Positions 1 through 12,400 of a stretch of DNA of 64,000 nucleotides are shown piece after piece; positions within the stretch are counted from its first letter, which is position 1, and every line of letters begins with the position of its first letter. This DNA comes from Rostratula benghalensis (taxonomy: Eukaryota > Chordata > Aves > Charadriiformes > Rostratulidae). The stretch spans positions 244,674 to 308,673 of the forward strand of contig VXAI01000479.1 of the NCBI GenBank assembly GCA_013399305.1, in the 5' to 3' direction. A program made the position numbers and the translations under genes. Below the pieces are notes generated by a model. The model saw only the letters and a list, made by a program, of their open reading frames with translations. It was not told the origin of the DNA and did not search any database.

Positions 1-232
1 TCCTTCCTGCATCATCCCTCCTTCCTGCATCCCCTCTCCCTCCTGCATCCCCTCTCCCTCCTGCATCCCCTCTCCTTCCTGCATCCCCTTTCCCTCCTGC
101 ATCCCCTCTGCTTCCTGCATCCCCTCTCCGTCCTGCATCCCCTTTCCCTACTGCATCCCCTCTCCCTCCTGCATCTCCTCTGCTTCCTGCATCCCCTCTC
201 CCTCCTGCATCCCATCTCCTTCCTGCATCCCC
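1..232. repeat. 18-bp minisatellite at the window edge
   Basis: About 13 tandem copies of an 18-bp unit like TCCTGCATCCCCTCTCCC with point variants. The unit is a multiple of three, so it is open in several frames and gives spurious Arg/Glu/Gly/Cys-rich proteins. It probably continues to the left. Confidence 0.9.
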
Positions 233-646
233 CTTGGCTCCTCCATCACCTTTGGTTTCTCCATCATCTGCCACACATGAGCTGGCACGGGCAGAGCCGT
301 TTCAGCTTGGGGTAGTACCACACAGGATGTAGTGCCATGCCCCTCTGGAGGCCTTACTGAGAGGAGAACATTGGTATTAAAGCAGCAGTAATTACTCCCC
401 CCTGGAGAGGTCACAGCCTTCAGCAGCATCTTTCAGAGCTGCAGCTCCCAAGAAGTATTGAGAGATGCAAAACCTGTTTCCTGAGCTTGCCAATGACTTT
501 CTCTCCCTTCTTCTCCAGACCTTTGGTTTTCTAGCCCCAGAGGGAGAAGGACCTTGGGAATTTCTACATATCTTTCCTTCCTCTCTCACCTTGCCTTGTG
601 CTTAAATTCAAACCTGGCTCTGAGACAACTGTCTCAGGCTACAAGT

Positions 647-857
647 CATACAATTATAGTCGTGGAATGGTTAGAGCTGGAAGGGTCCTGAAAGATCATC
701 CACTTCCAACTCCCCTGCACCTCCCACCAGACCAGGTGGCTCCAAGCCCCATCCAGCCTGGCCTTGAAACCCCTCCAGGGATGGGGCAGCCACAGCTTCT
801 CTGGGCGACCTGGGTGAGGCTCTCACCACCCTCACAGCAAAGAAGTTCTTTCACATT
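647..857 (-). mobile_element. CR1 LINE 3' fragment
   Basis: Reverse complement of a CR1 3' end: GAGCTGGAAGGGTCCTGAAA, GACCAGGTGGCTCCAAGCCC and the CACCCTCACAGCAAAGAAGT block. The terminal tail has decayed. Confidence 0.8.
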
Positions 858-3405
858 GTTTGTGTTTGACAGTAGAAGCCATCTCATCCCAAAACTCTTC
901 CTTAAAGGTGACTGGGGCGTGCAGAAAGGCAAAAACACGATGGTGTGTGTCAGGACACTGCTCCTCTAAGAGCTGCAGGATGCTGATACTTCTTGTTCAA
1001 AGCAAGCTTTGGGAGAAAGATGAAGAAAGATAGGAAACTATAAGGGGCTGTGACAAACAGGCTTTTAAGAAAAGGAAAAAAAAAAAAAAAGAGAGAAAAC
1101 AATTGGAAGATTTGTTATGGAGAAAATCCTTTTTATTCCTTAAAACCACTAGGGATTGTGATGATAAGAAAGCACTGTACTAGCACAGTCAAAAGTCATC
1201 TGATAATGAAGTTTTCCATAGTAGGCCTCCTTTGATCCCATTAACTGTGACCATTAGAGTATTTTCATGGGTTTTTTTATCCTGTTAGACATACATTGGG
1301 CCCTCAGTTGTCCTGGGCTGTCACTGAGGGTACTAAAGCGATGGGCTGTGGTTGCTCTGATGTGTCAGTGATAGACGTTCAGGCGTAGGACAAACAAATG
1401 CCTCTGGCCTTCAAGAACCAATTTTCCAAAGGTTGAACTCGTTTTGACTCATACCAGCCCAGCAGAGAGATGTGCTAAGTGTTCTGATTGCAGCCTACCT
1501 GGAAGCAGAAGAGAAAAGAGAGGAGAGGAGCCAGGAATGAATAAGCGGCCTTATTGTGCTGTGGCTTAAAACCCATCTTGTTTTGAAAGGGCCGAGCAGG
1601 GCTCGTTCAAGCATTGATGAAGACAAAGAGTAAAATTATGATGGGGTAAGACAAGGTAAAACGATATCCTGCAGCTCTGGGGTAGGAAGAAAATATGCAA
1701 TCAAGGAGCTGGCCGGTGTGGGGGGCAGCAGGTTTCTCGTCTTCTCGTGGAGCACCTTCCCATGTCACACTGCCAGAGGTCATGTACCGGGCTGAAAGGG
1801 TTTCTGGTGAAACGTCCTTGCCATTCCTGTGTCCCCTTTTCCCTGGAGCAACGCTGCCCAAGCTGGACAGGGTCCTTTCTGAGCAGTGAGGGTGAGGGAA
1901 CACTGGAAGGGGCTGCCCAGAGAGGTTGCCCACAGAGGCTGCTTCTCGGGGGGGTTTTAGTCACCGGTGTCACCCTGGCTGCAGCAGAGGGAGCGCGGCT
2001 GATGTCACGCTGGGGAGTCCCACCAGTGATGATGATGTGATGGGGTGACAGCAGACAGGCACCTGTGAGACCCCCAGGGGTCTCAGCAGTCTTGGGAGGG
2101 AATCCAGTGGCTCTGTTACACCAGCACCGTGCTGGGAAAGGTGCCCCCTAAAGCGGAAATGCTGTGCCAGTAATTAAAAACTCTGATTTTCTCAAATTAA
2201 TGCAGGTGCCAGGAAGCATCTTTTGACAGCCATAGAGAAAGTGAAAGGCTGAGAGTAACTCAGCAGCAGGGGGACTTTGGGGAGCAGCGTGGTGAATGGA
2301 GGTATCAAATGAGCAGCAGTGAGAGTGGTCTAAGGTTATAGTCACTGAGTTTTGCTCCCTCTCTACAGCCAAGACCAGCCTGATACTGCTGGGGGCAGAA
2401 AGGGCAAGCTCCCCCCGTTGAACGGCCCACCTCTTGTCCCATACCAATTTCACCTGGCACCTCTCCAGAGAAAAAAAAAAAAACCAAAAAAAACCCAAAA
2501 CACCCAACCCCAAACCAATAACATTACAAAAAGGGCACATATATTGGAAAAAAACAACTCTCCTCTGAAGTCTTTTCCTTCTTCTCCCTTCAAAATGCTA
2601 CCGTAGCATTGTGGTTTGGGCTGGACCAGCCACTGAATGGATGACAGATGCTCTCTTTTGACCTCAACCCGGGACACACAGAGATCATCCAACCCAAACT
2701 TGCAGGGAGCAGGAGCTGCACGGAAGCCTCCCAGGCTGGAGCACCACAGGAGAATCCCATCGCTGCAGACACGGCCAAACCTTGCTTTGCCTGTCCATCC
2801 CTCACCGTGAAATCCTCCAGCCGGGGAGGATTCAAGCAGTCGGCACGGAAATTAGGTGAGAAACCCAGATCTTCTACAAGGATTTGCATAACAGACGTGC
2901 ATGAGAAACCCCACCACCACCAACCACCTTCCACCCACGCGACGAGAGTCCTGTCCTCCTAAACCTGCTGCCTCTGCCCTCTCGGGCGTGACCCTCCAGG
3001 GAGACCTACAGCACAGAGAGAAGGACAACTTTTTAGCAACAGCCTTTATAATCTTTATTTCCAGCAACACCCTGCACCCCCTTTCTCTGCCTGTGCTCTT
3101 TGCTAAAGGCTTTTGTGTTCAGCAAGCGGTGACAACCCTCTTCTCTTTTTCTCTCTGCGCCAAAAGGTGTCATCCCACCTCACCTGCCCCTCTGCTTCTC
3201 CAGGAACCAGCCCTTGTTCCTCTCAAATTCATCTATTAACACAATCAAGCTATGCTCAGGGTTGTTCCCAAGGTACCATGCCCCTCCCTCAGGTTGATAA
3301 AAGGGGGTTTTGAGGAAAATGTGTGCATCCCCCGTCCTGCTACTCCAGGCAGCCCCCAGAGTATCTGCACACACAGCCGTCCTCTGCCACCAATGGGACA
3401 AGTAT
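858..3405. other. Intergenic stretch without recognisable gene
   Basis: Contains A-rich runs near 1077-1091 and 2469-2515 (A and C mixed). Short open frames overlap on both strands and look random. No exon with protein similarity was recognised. Confidence 0.6.
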
Positions 3406-3799
3406 AATAGAATCATAGAATCACAGAAGGGTTAGAGTTGGAAGGGACCTTCAGGATCATCCAGTTCCAACTCCCCCCTGCCCTGGGCAGGGACACCTCC
3501 CACCAGACCAGGTTGCTCCAAGCCCCATCCAGCCTGGCCTTGAACCCCTCCAGGGATGGGGCAGCCACAGCTTCTCTGGGCAACCTGGGCCAGGCTCTCA
3601 CCACCCTCACAGCAAAAAAGTTCTTTCTGGTATTTCATCTAAATCTCCCCTCTTTCAATTTAAAACCATCACCCCTTGTCCTGTCACTCCACTCCCTGAC
3701 AAAGAGTCCCTCCCCATCTCTCCTGTAGCTCCCATCAGATACTGGAAGGCTGCTTTAAGAGCTTTCCATTCTCCAGGCTGAACAACCTCACCCTGTTGA
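3406..3799 (-). mobile_element. CR1 LINE 3' fragment
   Basis: Begins with the inverted CR1 tail ATAGAATCATAGAATCACAG and runs through the 3' UTR into the end of ORF2 (TCTCCAGGCTGAACAACCTC). Confidence 0.9.
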
Positions 3800-4312
3800 G
3801 GTGGAAATGAAGGGCCCGGGCAAAAAACCACCACCCTATAACAACCAAAAATGAGAAGAAAACATGCTTTTGGCAGCACCTTCCCCCAGAACAGAGCAAG
3901 GGAGCACCAGAGTTATTGCTGTAGCTGTCTGTGAACTATGCTTCTTACTCAGCCTGTTGCTTCTGCAGGGTGTCGTGAGACCAGTCTAGACTGGAGGCTG
4001 CAAACGGGGACCTCGCCAGGCAACTTGCTCATCACGAGAACCGCGCACACTCATGCGTGCATCCTGGCTCAGGCTCACACAGATGCCTCGAAGGAAGGAA
4101 ACGAGAAGACGGAGCCCCAGGGGGGCACCGGTGCAGACACCGCCCGGCAGAGGCACCCCAGGAGCATGGTGGACCCACCACAATGCTCATACTGCAAACT
4201 GCAGGAGGCCACGAACCCTCCAGCATCAAGACACAGACATCGAGTCCTTGCCAGACTTCCAGAGCTCTCCACCACACCAGCTCTCCTCAGAAATCTCTAA
4301 TGTGACAGCTCC
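3800..4312. other. Spacer between two CR1 copies, nothing recognised
   Basis: Several overlapping open frames of 65-120 codons on both strands, none with recognisable similarity and none with flanking splice sites that I trust. Confidence 0.5.
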
Positions 4313-4898
4313 TGGGCTGCACAGGGAAGAGTGTGGATGAGGGAGGTCATTCTCCCCCTCTGCTCCACACTGGTGAGGCCACAGCTGGAATCCTGCCTCC
4401 AGTGCTGGGCTCCCCAGTTCAAGAGAGACAGGGAACCACTGGAGAGAGTCCAGCGTAGGGCAACAAGGATGCTGGAGGGATTAGAGCATCTCCCTGGTGA
4501 GGAAAGGCTGAGAGAGCTGGGACTCTTTACCCTGGGGAAGAGAAGGCTGAGGGGAGACCTTCTCAATGCCCACAAGGATCTGAAGGGTGGGTTGGAGGAG
4601 GATGGAGCTGGACTCTTCTCAGTGGTTCCCAGTGACAGGAGGAGGGGCAACGGGCACAAGCTGGAACATGGGAAGTTCCATTCAAAGATGAGGAAAAACT
4701 TCTTGATGGTGAGGGTGTCAGAGCCCTGGCAGAGGCTGCCCATGGAGGGTGTGGAGTCCCCTTCTCTGGAGACCTTCAAGCCCCACCTGGATGCAGCCCT
4801 GAGAGATGTGCTCTGGGCAACCCTGCTTTGGCAGGGGAGTTGGACTGGGTGAGCTCTGGAGGCCCCTTCCAACTCTGAAATTCTGTGATTCAGTGATT
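4313..4898 (+). mobile_element. CR1 LINE 3' fragment
   Basis: Plus-oriented: HLESC-like [27 protein letters not shown] and RLRELGLF of the ORF2 C-terminus, then the tail TCTGTGATTCAGTGATT. The frame 4331-4852 is open but belongs to this element. Confidence 0.9.
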
Positions 4899-5488
4899 TC
4901 TATGCCCCAGGGAGTTTCCCATCAAAAGAGCTCAAAGACCCCACAAGTTCGCACCTGAGAAGATGCAGAGGCCCCAGATACCTAGAGATAAAAGCAGTCA
5001 TTAAAAAGGCATAAACAAAGGGCATCACGATTGTTTTGCCACATCTCCAGGCTTGTGAGGAGGCTGAAATAACCTTTACATAATCCCATTAGCATTTCCA
5101 GTGAAAACAATGGCATTTTAGGAGGCAGAACAATGTATTTTCTTATCATCCAGAAAGGTCAAAGGTATTTATCTGATTTAATATTTTATAATTGATATTA
5201 AACAACACAAAAGAATCAGGCAGGCGGGCGGGAGATGTCTGCGGTGACGTAGCAGAAGCTGCCTTCTATTTTCCCAGTAACACATCACCCAGCTGGCTGG
5301 GCAGGAGCCAGGTCAGGGGAGTAAGAAACCTTTCCTCTGGACTACAGGACAGACTTGGTGCCATGCCCTGCTGTGGGAAGGACCCCAAGATGCCAAGGCC
5401 AGCTCCTCCAGGCTCCCAGCGTTGACACTTAACGCTGTCGTGTCTCTGAAGAAGCTGAGGCTCCAACCCTTGCAATCCAAAGGGATGG
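4899..5488. other. AT-rich intergenic stretch
   Basis: Unique-looking sequence, AT-rich around 5080-5215. No gene or repeat recognised. Confidence 0.5.
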
Positions 5489-5625
5489 AACATCATAGAG
5501 TGGTCCAGGGTGGAAGGGACCTCTAGGGTCATCTAGTCCGACCCCCCCGCAGTCAGCAGGGACACCCCCAACCAGACCAGGTTGCCCAGGGCCTCCTTGA
5601 GCCTCCCCTTGAACATCTCCAGGGA
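5489..5625 (-). mobile_element. CR1 LINE 3' end, outer copy
   Basis: ATCATAGAGTGGTCCAGGGT followed by GGAAGGGACCTCTAGGGTCA and GTTGCCCAGGGCCTCCTTGA. It abuts a second CR1 3' end in the same orientation, so one element inserted into or next to the other. Confidence 0.8.
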
Positions 5626-6350
5626 AGGGGGTTGGAAGGGACCTCTGGAGATCACTTCATCCAACCCCCCTGGCCAAAGCAGGGTCACCCAGAGCAGGTT
5701 GGACAGGAACACGTCCAGGTGAGTCTATGTCCAGAGGACTTTACACCCTCTCCAGGCAGCCTGTGCCAGGGCTCTGCCACCCTCACAGGAAAGAAGTTTT
5801 TCCTCAGGTTGAGGTGGAATTTCTCGTGTTCCAGTTTGTGCCCATTGCCCCTTGTCCTGTCCCCAGGCACCACCGAGAAGAGCCTGGCCCCGTCCTCTTG
5901 CCACCCACCTTTTAGCTATTGCTCAGCTGAGCAATAGCCCTAGGTCCCTCAGCAGAGAGATGCTCCAGTCCCTCATCATCTTCATAGCCTCCACTGCACT
6001 CTCCCAAACAGTTCCCTGTCCTTCTGGAACTGGGGAGCCCTGAACTGGACCCAGTGCTCCAGCTGTGGCCTCCCCAGGGCAGAGTAGAAGGAGATGACCT
6101 CCCTCAATCTGCAGCCGTGCTTTTCTTAATGCACCCCAGCAGAACTTTGGCTTTCTTGGCCACAATGACACATTGCTGCCCCATGGGCAACTTGTGTCCA
6201 CCGGGGCGCCCAGGTCCCTCTCTGCAGAGCTGCTCTCCAGCAGGTCCCTCCCAACCTGTCCTGGTGTGGGGGGTTATTCCTCCCCAGGTGCAGAACCCTA
6301 CACGTGCCCTTGTTGAATTTCATCAGGTTCCCAGCACCCTTCCTCTGAAC
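5626..6350 (-). mobile_element. CR1 LINE 3' fragment, second copy
   Basis: Restarts with GGTTGGAAGGGACCTCTGGA and continues inverted through the ORF2 C-terminus to TGTTGAATTTCATCAGGTTC. About 725 bp of one element. Confidence 0.85.
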
Positions 6351-9077
6351 TACCACAAACTGCCCCATCTCAGGGGCCCTGTGGTCAGGCAGGGAGAAGC
6401 TCTTGGCTCAAGGGACTCGTGGTCCCACAATGGAGTGGGTGTCCCACCGGTGCAGGGGACCTGTGGCTACACAACACTTGGGCAAGCACCTCATGTTTTT
6501 CATCTCGGGTAGGGACTGGAAATTAGGAAGTTATTCTTTGCTGAAACATTCTAGAAAGTCATCGCTGACCTCTCTCGCTTGTCTCTCCCATCTGTTTATT
6601 TTCACCACTTCATAACACGTTTCTCTCATCAGCTCTTCCTGACACCATGGCAGGAAGATCCAGCTCAGTGAAGACAGCTCTATCAAAGAGAGCTCTTCGT
6701 TACTGCGTGACACCACGTTGGTGCTTCTGCAGTGGGTGAAGCACCAGTGTCTTCCATCTCTTGGAGGAGCTGATATGACCGATAGAGTTGAAAATCGTTG
6801 ATTATTATGCAAAAAAGGTTATCCAAATTGTGAAGATAAGAGGAAACTTCAAGCACTTCAGGGAGTCTCATTTGTTTGGTGATACGCTTTTCTCTTCACT
6901 GCCACACGATGTCATGGACCCAATTCCAAGTGATTAGTAGCAGTGGCAAAACACTCACTGAAATAATCTTTGACAGAGGAGGGAACTCTGGTGCCATACG
7001 AAGTGGCTGTGCCATCAATAATTTCTCACCATTAATGAAGCCTGCAGGCTTCACCATGACAGCAAACCCGCTTCTTCTGCCTTTGCTTTCCAGAGAGGCA
7101 TCCCAGCTCTCTGCAGAGAGAGGGATGCGTCTGCCGGAATGCAGATCAATCCTGTTCATCTTTTCTTCAGTTTGAGTGATCTCGGGCTTTATTGTCTTCA
7201 ATATTTGTCTTTAATTTAAACCATCCTCCCGGCTTCATTGCTGAACAACTTACTTGTTTGGGAAGCCTGGAGAAACTGAATCGGAACCATCTTACGTTTT
7301 TTGAAGTATTTGAAAGTACCACCTTCCCCTCAAAAACCTCAACAAACCACTAGTGTTTTATTCAGATAAAAAAAGGAACAGGCACAACTTGGAGCCAGAC
7401 TAACAGTCACGTCAGATGACACCCCCCATGGTTCCATGAGCCAGAAATACATTTTGCCCCACCAGGAGGGTGTGTGTGATCCTCCACCGAGGCAACGAGA
7501 CTCCCGGCTCTTCCCAAACGCCTGCCCGGCCATCCCTACCCACCTGCCTCAAGCTGCTGCTGGTGCTGAGTTGATCTTTGGTTCTCCCTTAAATTAATTT
7601 ATTCTGCTCTGGTTTAGCTTCTTTATCAGTCCATCTTATTTAAATTATGTTCTATAAATCCCTTTTTTTTTTATTATTTTAATCCTGGCTTTACTTTTTT
7701 TTTTCCCTAGGAACCTTGCAGCCAGATGGGGCCTCTCTTCATTTCCCTTGGCTCTACTCGCTGCGAGGAGAATAAAAGCTTCCTCTGTTCTCTTTGGACA
7801 GGTTCCCTGCTCTCGTAGGAAGGTTTATCTGGAAGGAGCAGTTAATATCCTTCCATGCTGCAACACACAGCGGAGACAGAGAGGCAAGGATCTCCACTGC
7901 TGAAGGAGAACCGAAATTTAGAAAATGTCTACATTTTCTCTATTCCATCCCTCTTTTAGACCAAGAGCAGAAGACAGAGCTTGGGCCCTCTCCCCACCCA
8001 CCATCCTTGACCTCTCAAGAAGTCTTTGATCTCCAAGTCTGTCCTTTCACACAACCACACTGGCCAGAAGGGACCTCTCTGGCTGTTTCAGGATGGTCCA
8101 GCACCCTGACAGCTTGGGGCAGTTCATCAGCACCTTCCCCCAGTCTGGAGCAAACTGTCTCCAGGGATGGAGAGATCCCACACCTTCTGGGGGGTCATTG
8201 AACCATTTGATCCCCCTTTTGGGCCCTTGCTGAGCAATCATGTGGAGCTACACCAGAACTTTTATCAAAGAAAAAGCAGAGAAGCAGGCAGAGAGGGGAC
8301 TGCACCCACTCGGGTTGTCCTTTGGGCCCTGCTCATCTGCAGCTCCCTCCGAGCGGCTGGTTCTCCACAGAAGGCAGTGCCTTAGGTTCCCCCCAACAAA
8401 TGCAGAGAGACAAGCACTTGGAGATACCACCTGTGCTCTGACAATGACTTCTTTGAGGCTCTTCCTCCTCCCCATCTTGGTCTTTTCCATCTCAGGCCTA
8501 GGAAATTCTGCTTGAGAGAGGAACTTGGGGCTGCACAGGACTCCACACGCTTTAACCCCCCTGTGTGCCACAAGCACGTTCTTCAGAAACACATCAAGGT
8601 GGGCAGGACTCAGGAGGAAAGATAAACCAAGGGGTGGGAGGTGGGAGAGGCTGCAGCTGGGTTCTGTAGTGTTCCTTCACACCTTTAACACTGCAAGGTT
8701 TGCTTTCAGGCAAAGCTTCGCTCGCAGAAAACATCAGCCCGGGCCTTGAGCTTGAAGCACCTTCACCTGGAAATGCTCCTTGACTTCTGGTGGCCAGTGG
8801 AGGACGAGGCCACCCGAGCACGACTCCTTGCCAAACCCCCCCACAGGACCCCGGGGGGGTTGTGATTCCCAGCGGGAATGGGAGCAGTTGAACTGCTCTT
8901 GGGCTGGGAGAAACCTTTCTGAACCAAAAAACCAAACAAAACCAAAAAAAAAACCCCAAAGCAGCCTTGGCCTCGTTTGGACAGGGCAACCGCCCGAGGG
9001 CTGGAAAGCAGCCACCAGATTCTGACCTATTCATCACGGTGGCCTCTAAAGAAAAGCAGTAGCCACGGCTGGGCTGC
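6351..9077. other. Paracaspase 3' UTR and downstream intergenic DNA
   Basis: No second gene recognised. It contains T-rich runs near 7661-7705, two AATAAA signals on the minus strand and a GGTTTTTTTTTGG-type A/C-rich patch near 8930-8956. The short open frames are unsupported. Confidence 0.5.
7670..7675 (-). promoter_or_regulatory. Candidate polyadenylation signal AATAAA of the paracaspase gene
   Basis: AATAAA on the minus strand, about 1.4 kb downstream of the stop codon; a second copy lies at 7598-7603. Position and orientation fit a 3' UTR end, but the hexamer is common by chance in this AT-richer stretch. Confidence 0.25.
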
Positions 9078-9431
9078 TCAGGGGTAGCCCTGCCCTGGGC
9101 CAGCCCGGAGCAGGGCCGAGCAGAGCCCGCTCAAGTCGCTCTCGTCGTTCTCCTCCGGCTCCGTGCTGGAGTTGGAGGGGTCACTGCTGGGCAAGCTGTG
9201 GCCAGAGCCTGTCCTCAGAGACGTTTGTCCCTTTGGGTCCGTGCCCAGCACCGACCCATCCCGGAGGCAGAGGCTGGGGGAAGTTCTCAGGTGGTTTGGC
9301 TGGGAGTGATTGCTGTGGCTGAAAAACTGCCCCAGCAGAGATTTCTGGAGGGTTGTTCGCAGGCTTTCACGAGTCCTCTGCTTTGTGCCCGGCCGGGTGT
9401 AATGCAAATCCAACTGCAGGACCACGTCTGC
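9078..9431 (-). CDS. PCASP2/PCASP3: Paracaspase last coding exon with stop
   Basis: 354 nt from acceptor CTTTCCAG to a TGA at 9078, phase 0. It starts with [15 protein letters not shown] (closing strand of the Ig3-like region, compare MALT1 VFTVCLSYQYSG) and continues as a 100-residue low-complexity tail rich in Ser, Thr, His and Pro. It contains PEENDE (residues 614-619), which fits the TRAF6-binding pattern P-x-E-x-x-aromatic/acidic. Confidence 0.88.
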   Translation of the reverse strand, partial: ADVVLQLDLHYTRPGTKQRTRESLRTTLQKSLLGQFFSHSNHSQPNHLRTSPSLCLRDGSVLGTDPKGQTSLRTGSGHSLPSSDPSNSSTEPEENDESDLSGLCSALLRAGPGQGYP

Positions 9432-12400
9432 CTGGAAAGGGAGAGAAAAGGACACAGAGTGAAGGGGAGACTTAAGGCTCGGGGCAGAGTTGGCGGGGCT
9501 GTTGCTGCTGTGAGAGAAAAGGAGCCCGGGCTGGCTCTTCTGCAGGCTCGCAGCCCCGTGCTGTGGCGGGACTGAGCAGCGCTGCTGCCAGAGAAAACCA
9601 GCCTGCTGCATAGGCTCAGGATTTTTGTGGGCCTCGAGCTTCTGGATCTGCAAGGACTTCTCCTGGAATCAGCCCGTCTCGCTTGAGACCTCATCAGCCC
9701 CCTCAAGTCTCTGTCAATGGGGAGCATCATCCCCCCCAGGGTATCGGTGGAGGGGAGCAGGACTGGGGGGGGGCTGCACCCACGTGAGGAAGCCACAGCC
9801 CCCATCCTGGCCACGGCACGGGAGGAAAGTGTGCAAGGGGAGGGATGTGAACCACTTCAGTCCGACCCAGATCGCCCAGTAAAAGCCAAGAGGTTGAGAC
9901 AGCAGCGCTCCGCGGGGATCCATTCGCAGCCTAGCACTATTTTAGGTGGTGAAGGAAGCAGAAAATAACCACATGTTGGTGGCAGCCACATCCCTTAGCC
10001 ACATCCCTGAGCATCCTGTGCCTGGGACACCCGGCTGTCCAAAGCAGGGAGGTGAGAAGCAATTTTTTGGCAGGGTCCCAGTCTCGCACCTGCACTTAGA
10101 AACGGGGCTGAAGGCTTGGGCAAGGTTCAGAAAAGAGCTCCAGGAAGGACCAAGCCAAGGAGGCTGAAGGAGCTGCCACAGGCTGGGGCACCTCACGCAC
10201 TCAGCAAACGCAGGTCCCTGGAGGCGGATCCAGGCGGCAGCTTGAGAGCAGCCTTCGGTGGGAGCCTGCCCGGAGCAGAGCAGAGAAGCAGCTGGCAAAG
10301 TCCACTGGCCTCAACTGAGGGAGAAGGTACGCACCGCTATGTGGGGAGAGAGAACCTCCTGGAGGAGACAAGCCAGGGGACTAGCAATTTTGCCTCTCTC
10401 GTGGTCTTTAAACAGCCTGAGAAACCACCGAAGCGCGCCCCAGCTTGGATGAGGCTTGGTCGTGTCACCCGGAAGGCAGGGGATAAAACCTCCCGGCCGC
10501 TCGAGGTCCTGGGCAGCCCACGAGGCCGTCTCTCAGGCCCACAGCCTAGGGAGACATCCTCCACCCGAATTACTGGGGCCAGCCTGGTCTCTGCTGGGCT
10601 GGCACAGGCAAAGAACGGCCTCCCTGGCCTGGCAGCGTGGAAGGACAGAGCGGACCGAGAGAAAGACGCTGGTGCTTGTGCCTTTGAGGTCAACGAGCTC
10701 CTCCAACAGTCATCTGGATGTTCCACTGACACGAGGATGCCGGGTACCGTCCCTAGGGAGCCCCAAAACACGCAGAGGAGCACATCCAGCTCAAGCCAGT
10801 GGGGATGGGCACCCCCAGTTATGCGGGGCTGCAGGAGAGCCGCGGAGATTTACCTGAATTTTCTGTAGTCCGCAGAGCTGGAAGACACAGTCCAGCTCCT
10901 CCCGCTTGTAGACAGAGGCCAGCAGAGACTCCACGTGGTCCGGGCGGCTCTCCTTCAGGACAGTCACATCCACCACCTCCTGGGGCAGGAAAACAAGAGG
11001 AAACACAAGGAAATTTCACCACAGACGTGCAACTGCCCGTCAAGATGTGCTGCTTCTCTGCACACAGCGGTGCCCGGGGCTGGCCTCTGCGCTTGACGCT
11101 TTGGGTGGTGGAGATGCCCACCTACAGAGTGCCAGCAACAGAAGGGCAGAGATTTTACATGCCCACCTTGTGCATGTCAATGGGAAGACCTAACTGGACA
11201 TCCCCTGAGGGCATCTACCAGGAAAAAGGTGCTGTAATGGGATTTCCAGCAGCACAGATAGCGGGAACAGCTGGCATCACAACCACCTGGAGCTTAAGAA
11301 GTGTGTCAAGGAGGGAACAGGGTTTTCTGAGGGCGTAGCTGGAGGAAGCTCTGAGTTGTGGCAGGTGCCCCCTGCCATCTACACCTCTCGATTCTTGCTG
11401 AATTACTCAAACTTATCCAAACCAGCCCTGCCTCTACAAGATCCTCTTCAGTGGAGACGTCACGGTCTTGGAGGCACTAATAGCATGAAAGGGATTAAGG
11501 GACGAAATCGCAGCCTTGCTTTGGATCTGACCCCTCTAGGATGGGTGACAACCCACAGAGTCCACCAGCCTCTTCCAGGAGAAGGTGTTTCACTCTGCCA
11601 GCTGGCTCCAGCAGCTGCCACGGCCTGGTCCTGCCACCAGGGCTTGGCCAACGCTAGGTGAGGCAGCCCAGATTTGGCCATGGGAGCTGAGCAGCCTGGG
11701 CAGCGTCACTGCAGCCACATGAAAAGCCAGTGGCAAGGGAGGAGGGTCCTGCCCTCGAAAACTTTCTCACTGTTGGCAGGAGAAGTTGCACTGGGCACGC
11801 TGATGGAGGAGGCTGTGAGGACACTGCAGGGAGGCAGAGGTTAGAGAAGCCCTGGGAGTTCTTCTAGCCTTGACAGACCTTCCCCAAACTGCTGCCTGCA
11901 AGCAGCCAAAGCAATTTGTTTCTGGCCAGGAGAATACTGGGGGTAGAAGCTAAAATGCTGGATGCCACACGCTGGCTGGGATCTGCAGGCCTCAGGGTGA
12001 CCCCCATTTGCAAGGCTGGCAGAACGTGAGCAAACACCACCAGTGATGCAGCAGGTCCACTGGAGACAGGCTGAAGAAACACCATTTATCTCTGCAGAAA
12101 GCAGAGCCAAATCCCATCTCCGCGCCTGGCGTCTCCTCACTGGAAAGATAAACTGGAAGGAGCTTAGGGATGATCAGGGCAGCGAACAGAGCTGGCAGAA
12201 CAGGAGATGGGAGCACCAAGAAAGGGAGGACCCAGCTCAAGGAGGGATGGAGCAGCTCTCCTGCTCGGGGACTCTTCTCCTGCTTCCTTACACCAGCCTG
12301 AACTGTGTCCCAAAGAGGAACACGGGAGCAGCCTCAGGTACCTGCTCCTGGCTCCCCTGATGCCATCACTGCCCAGCATCCAGGTTTAACTAAGCCTGGA

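Noticed and set aside
1..232. CRISPR-like array
   Set aside because: Short direct repeats without unique spacers in an animal genome; it is a minisatellite.
4331..4852. 173-codon open frame as a possible gene
   Set aside because: It is the C-terminal part of CR1 ORF2 in a truncated LINE copy.
10116..10868. 250-codon plus-strand open frame
   Set aside because: It lies antisense in a paracaspase intron and over the edge of one exon; no recognisable domain, no splice or promoter support. Probably chance.
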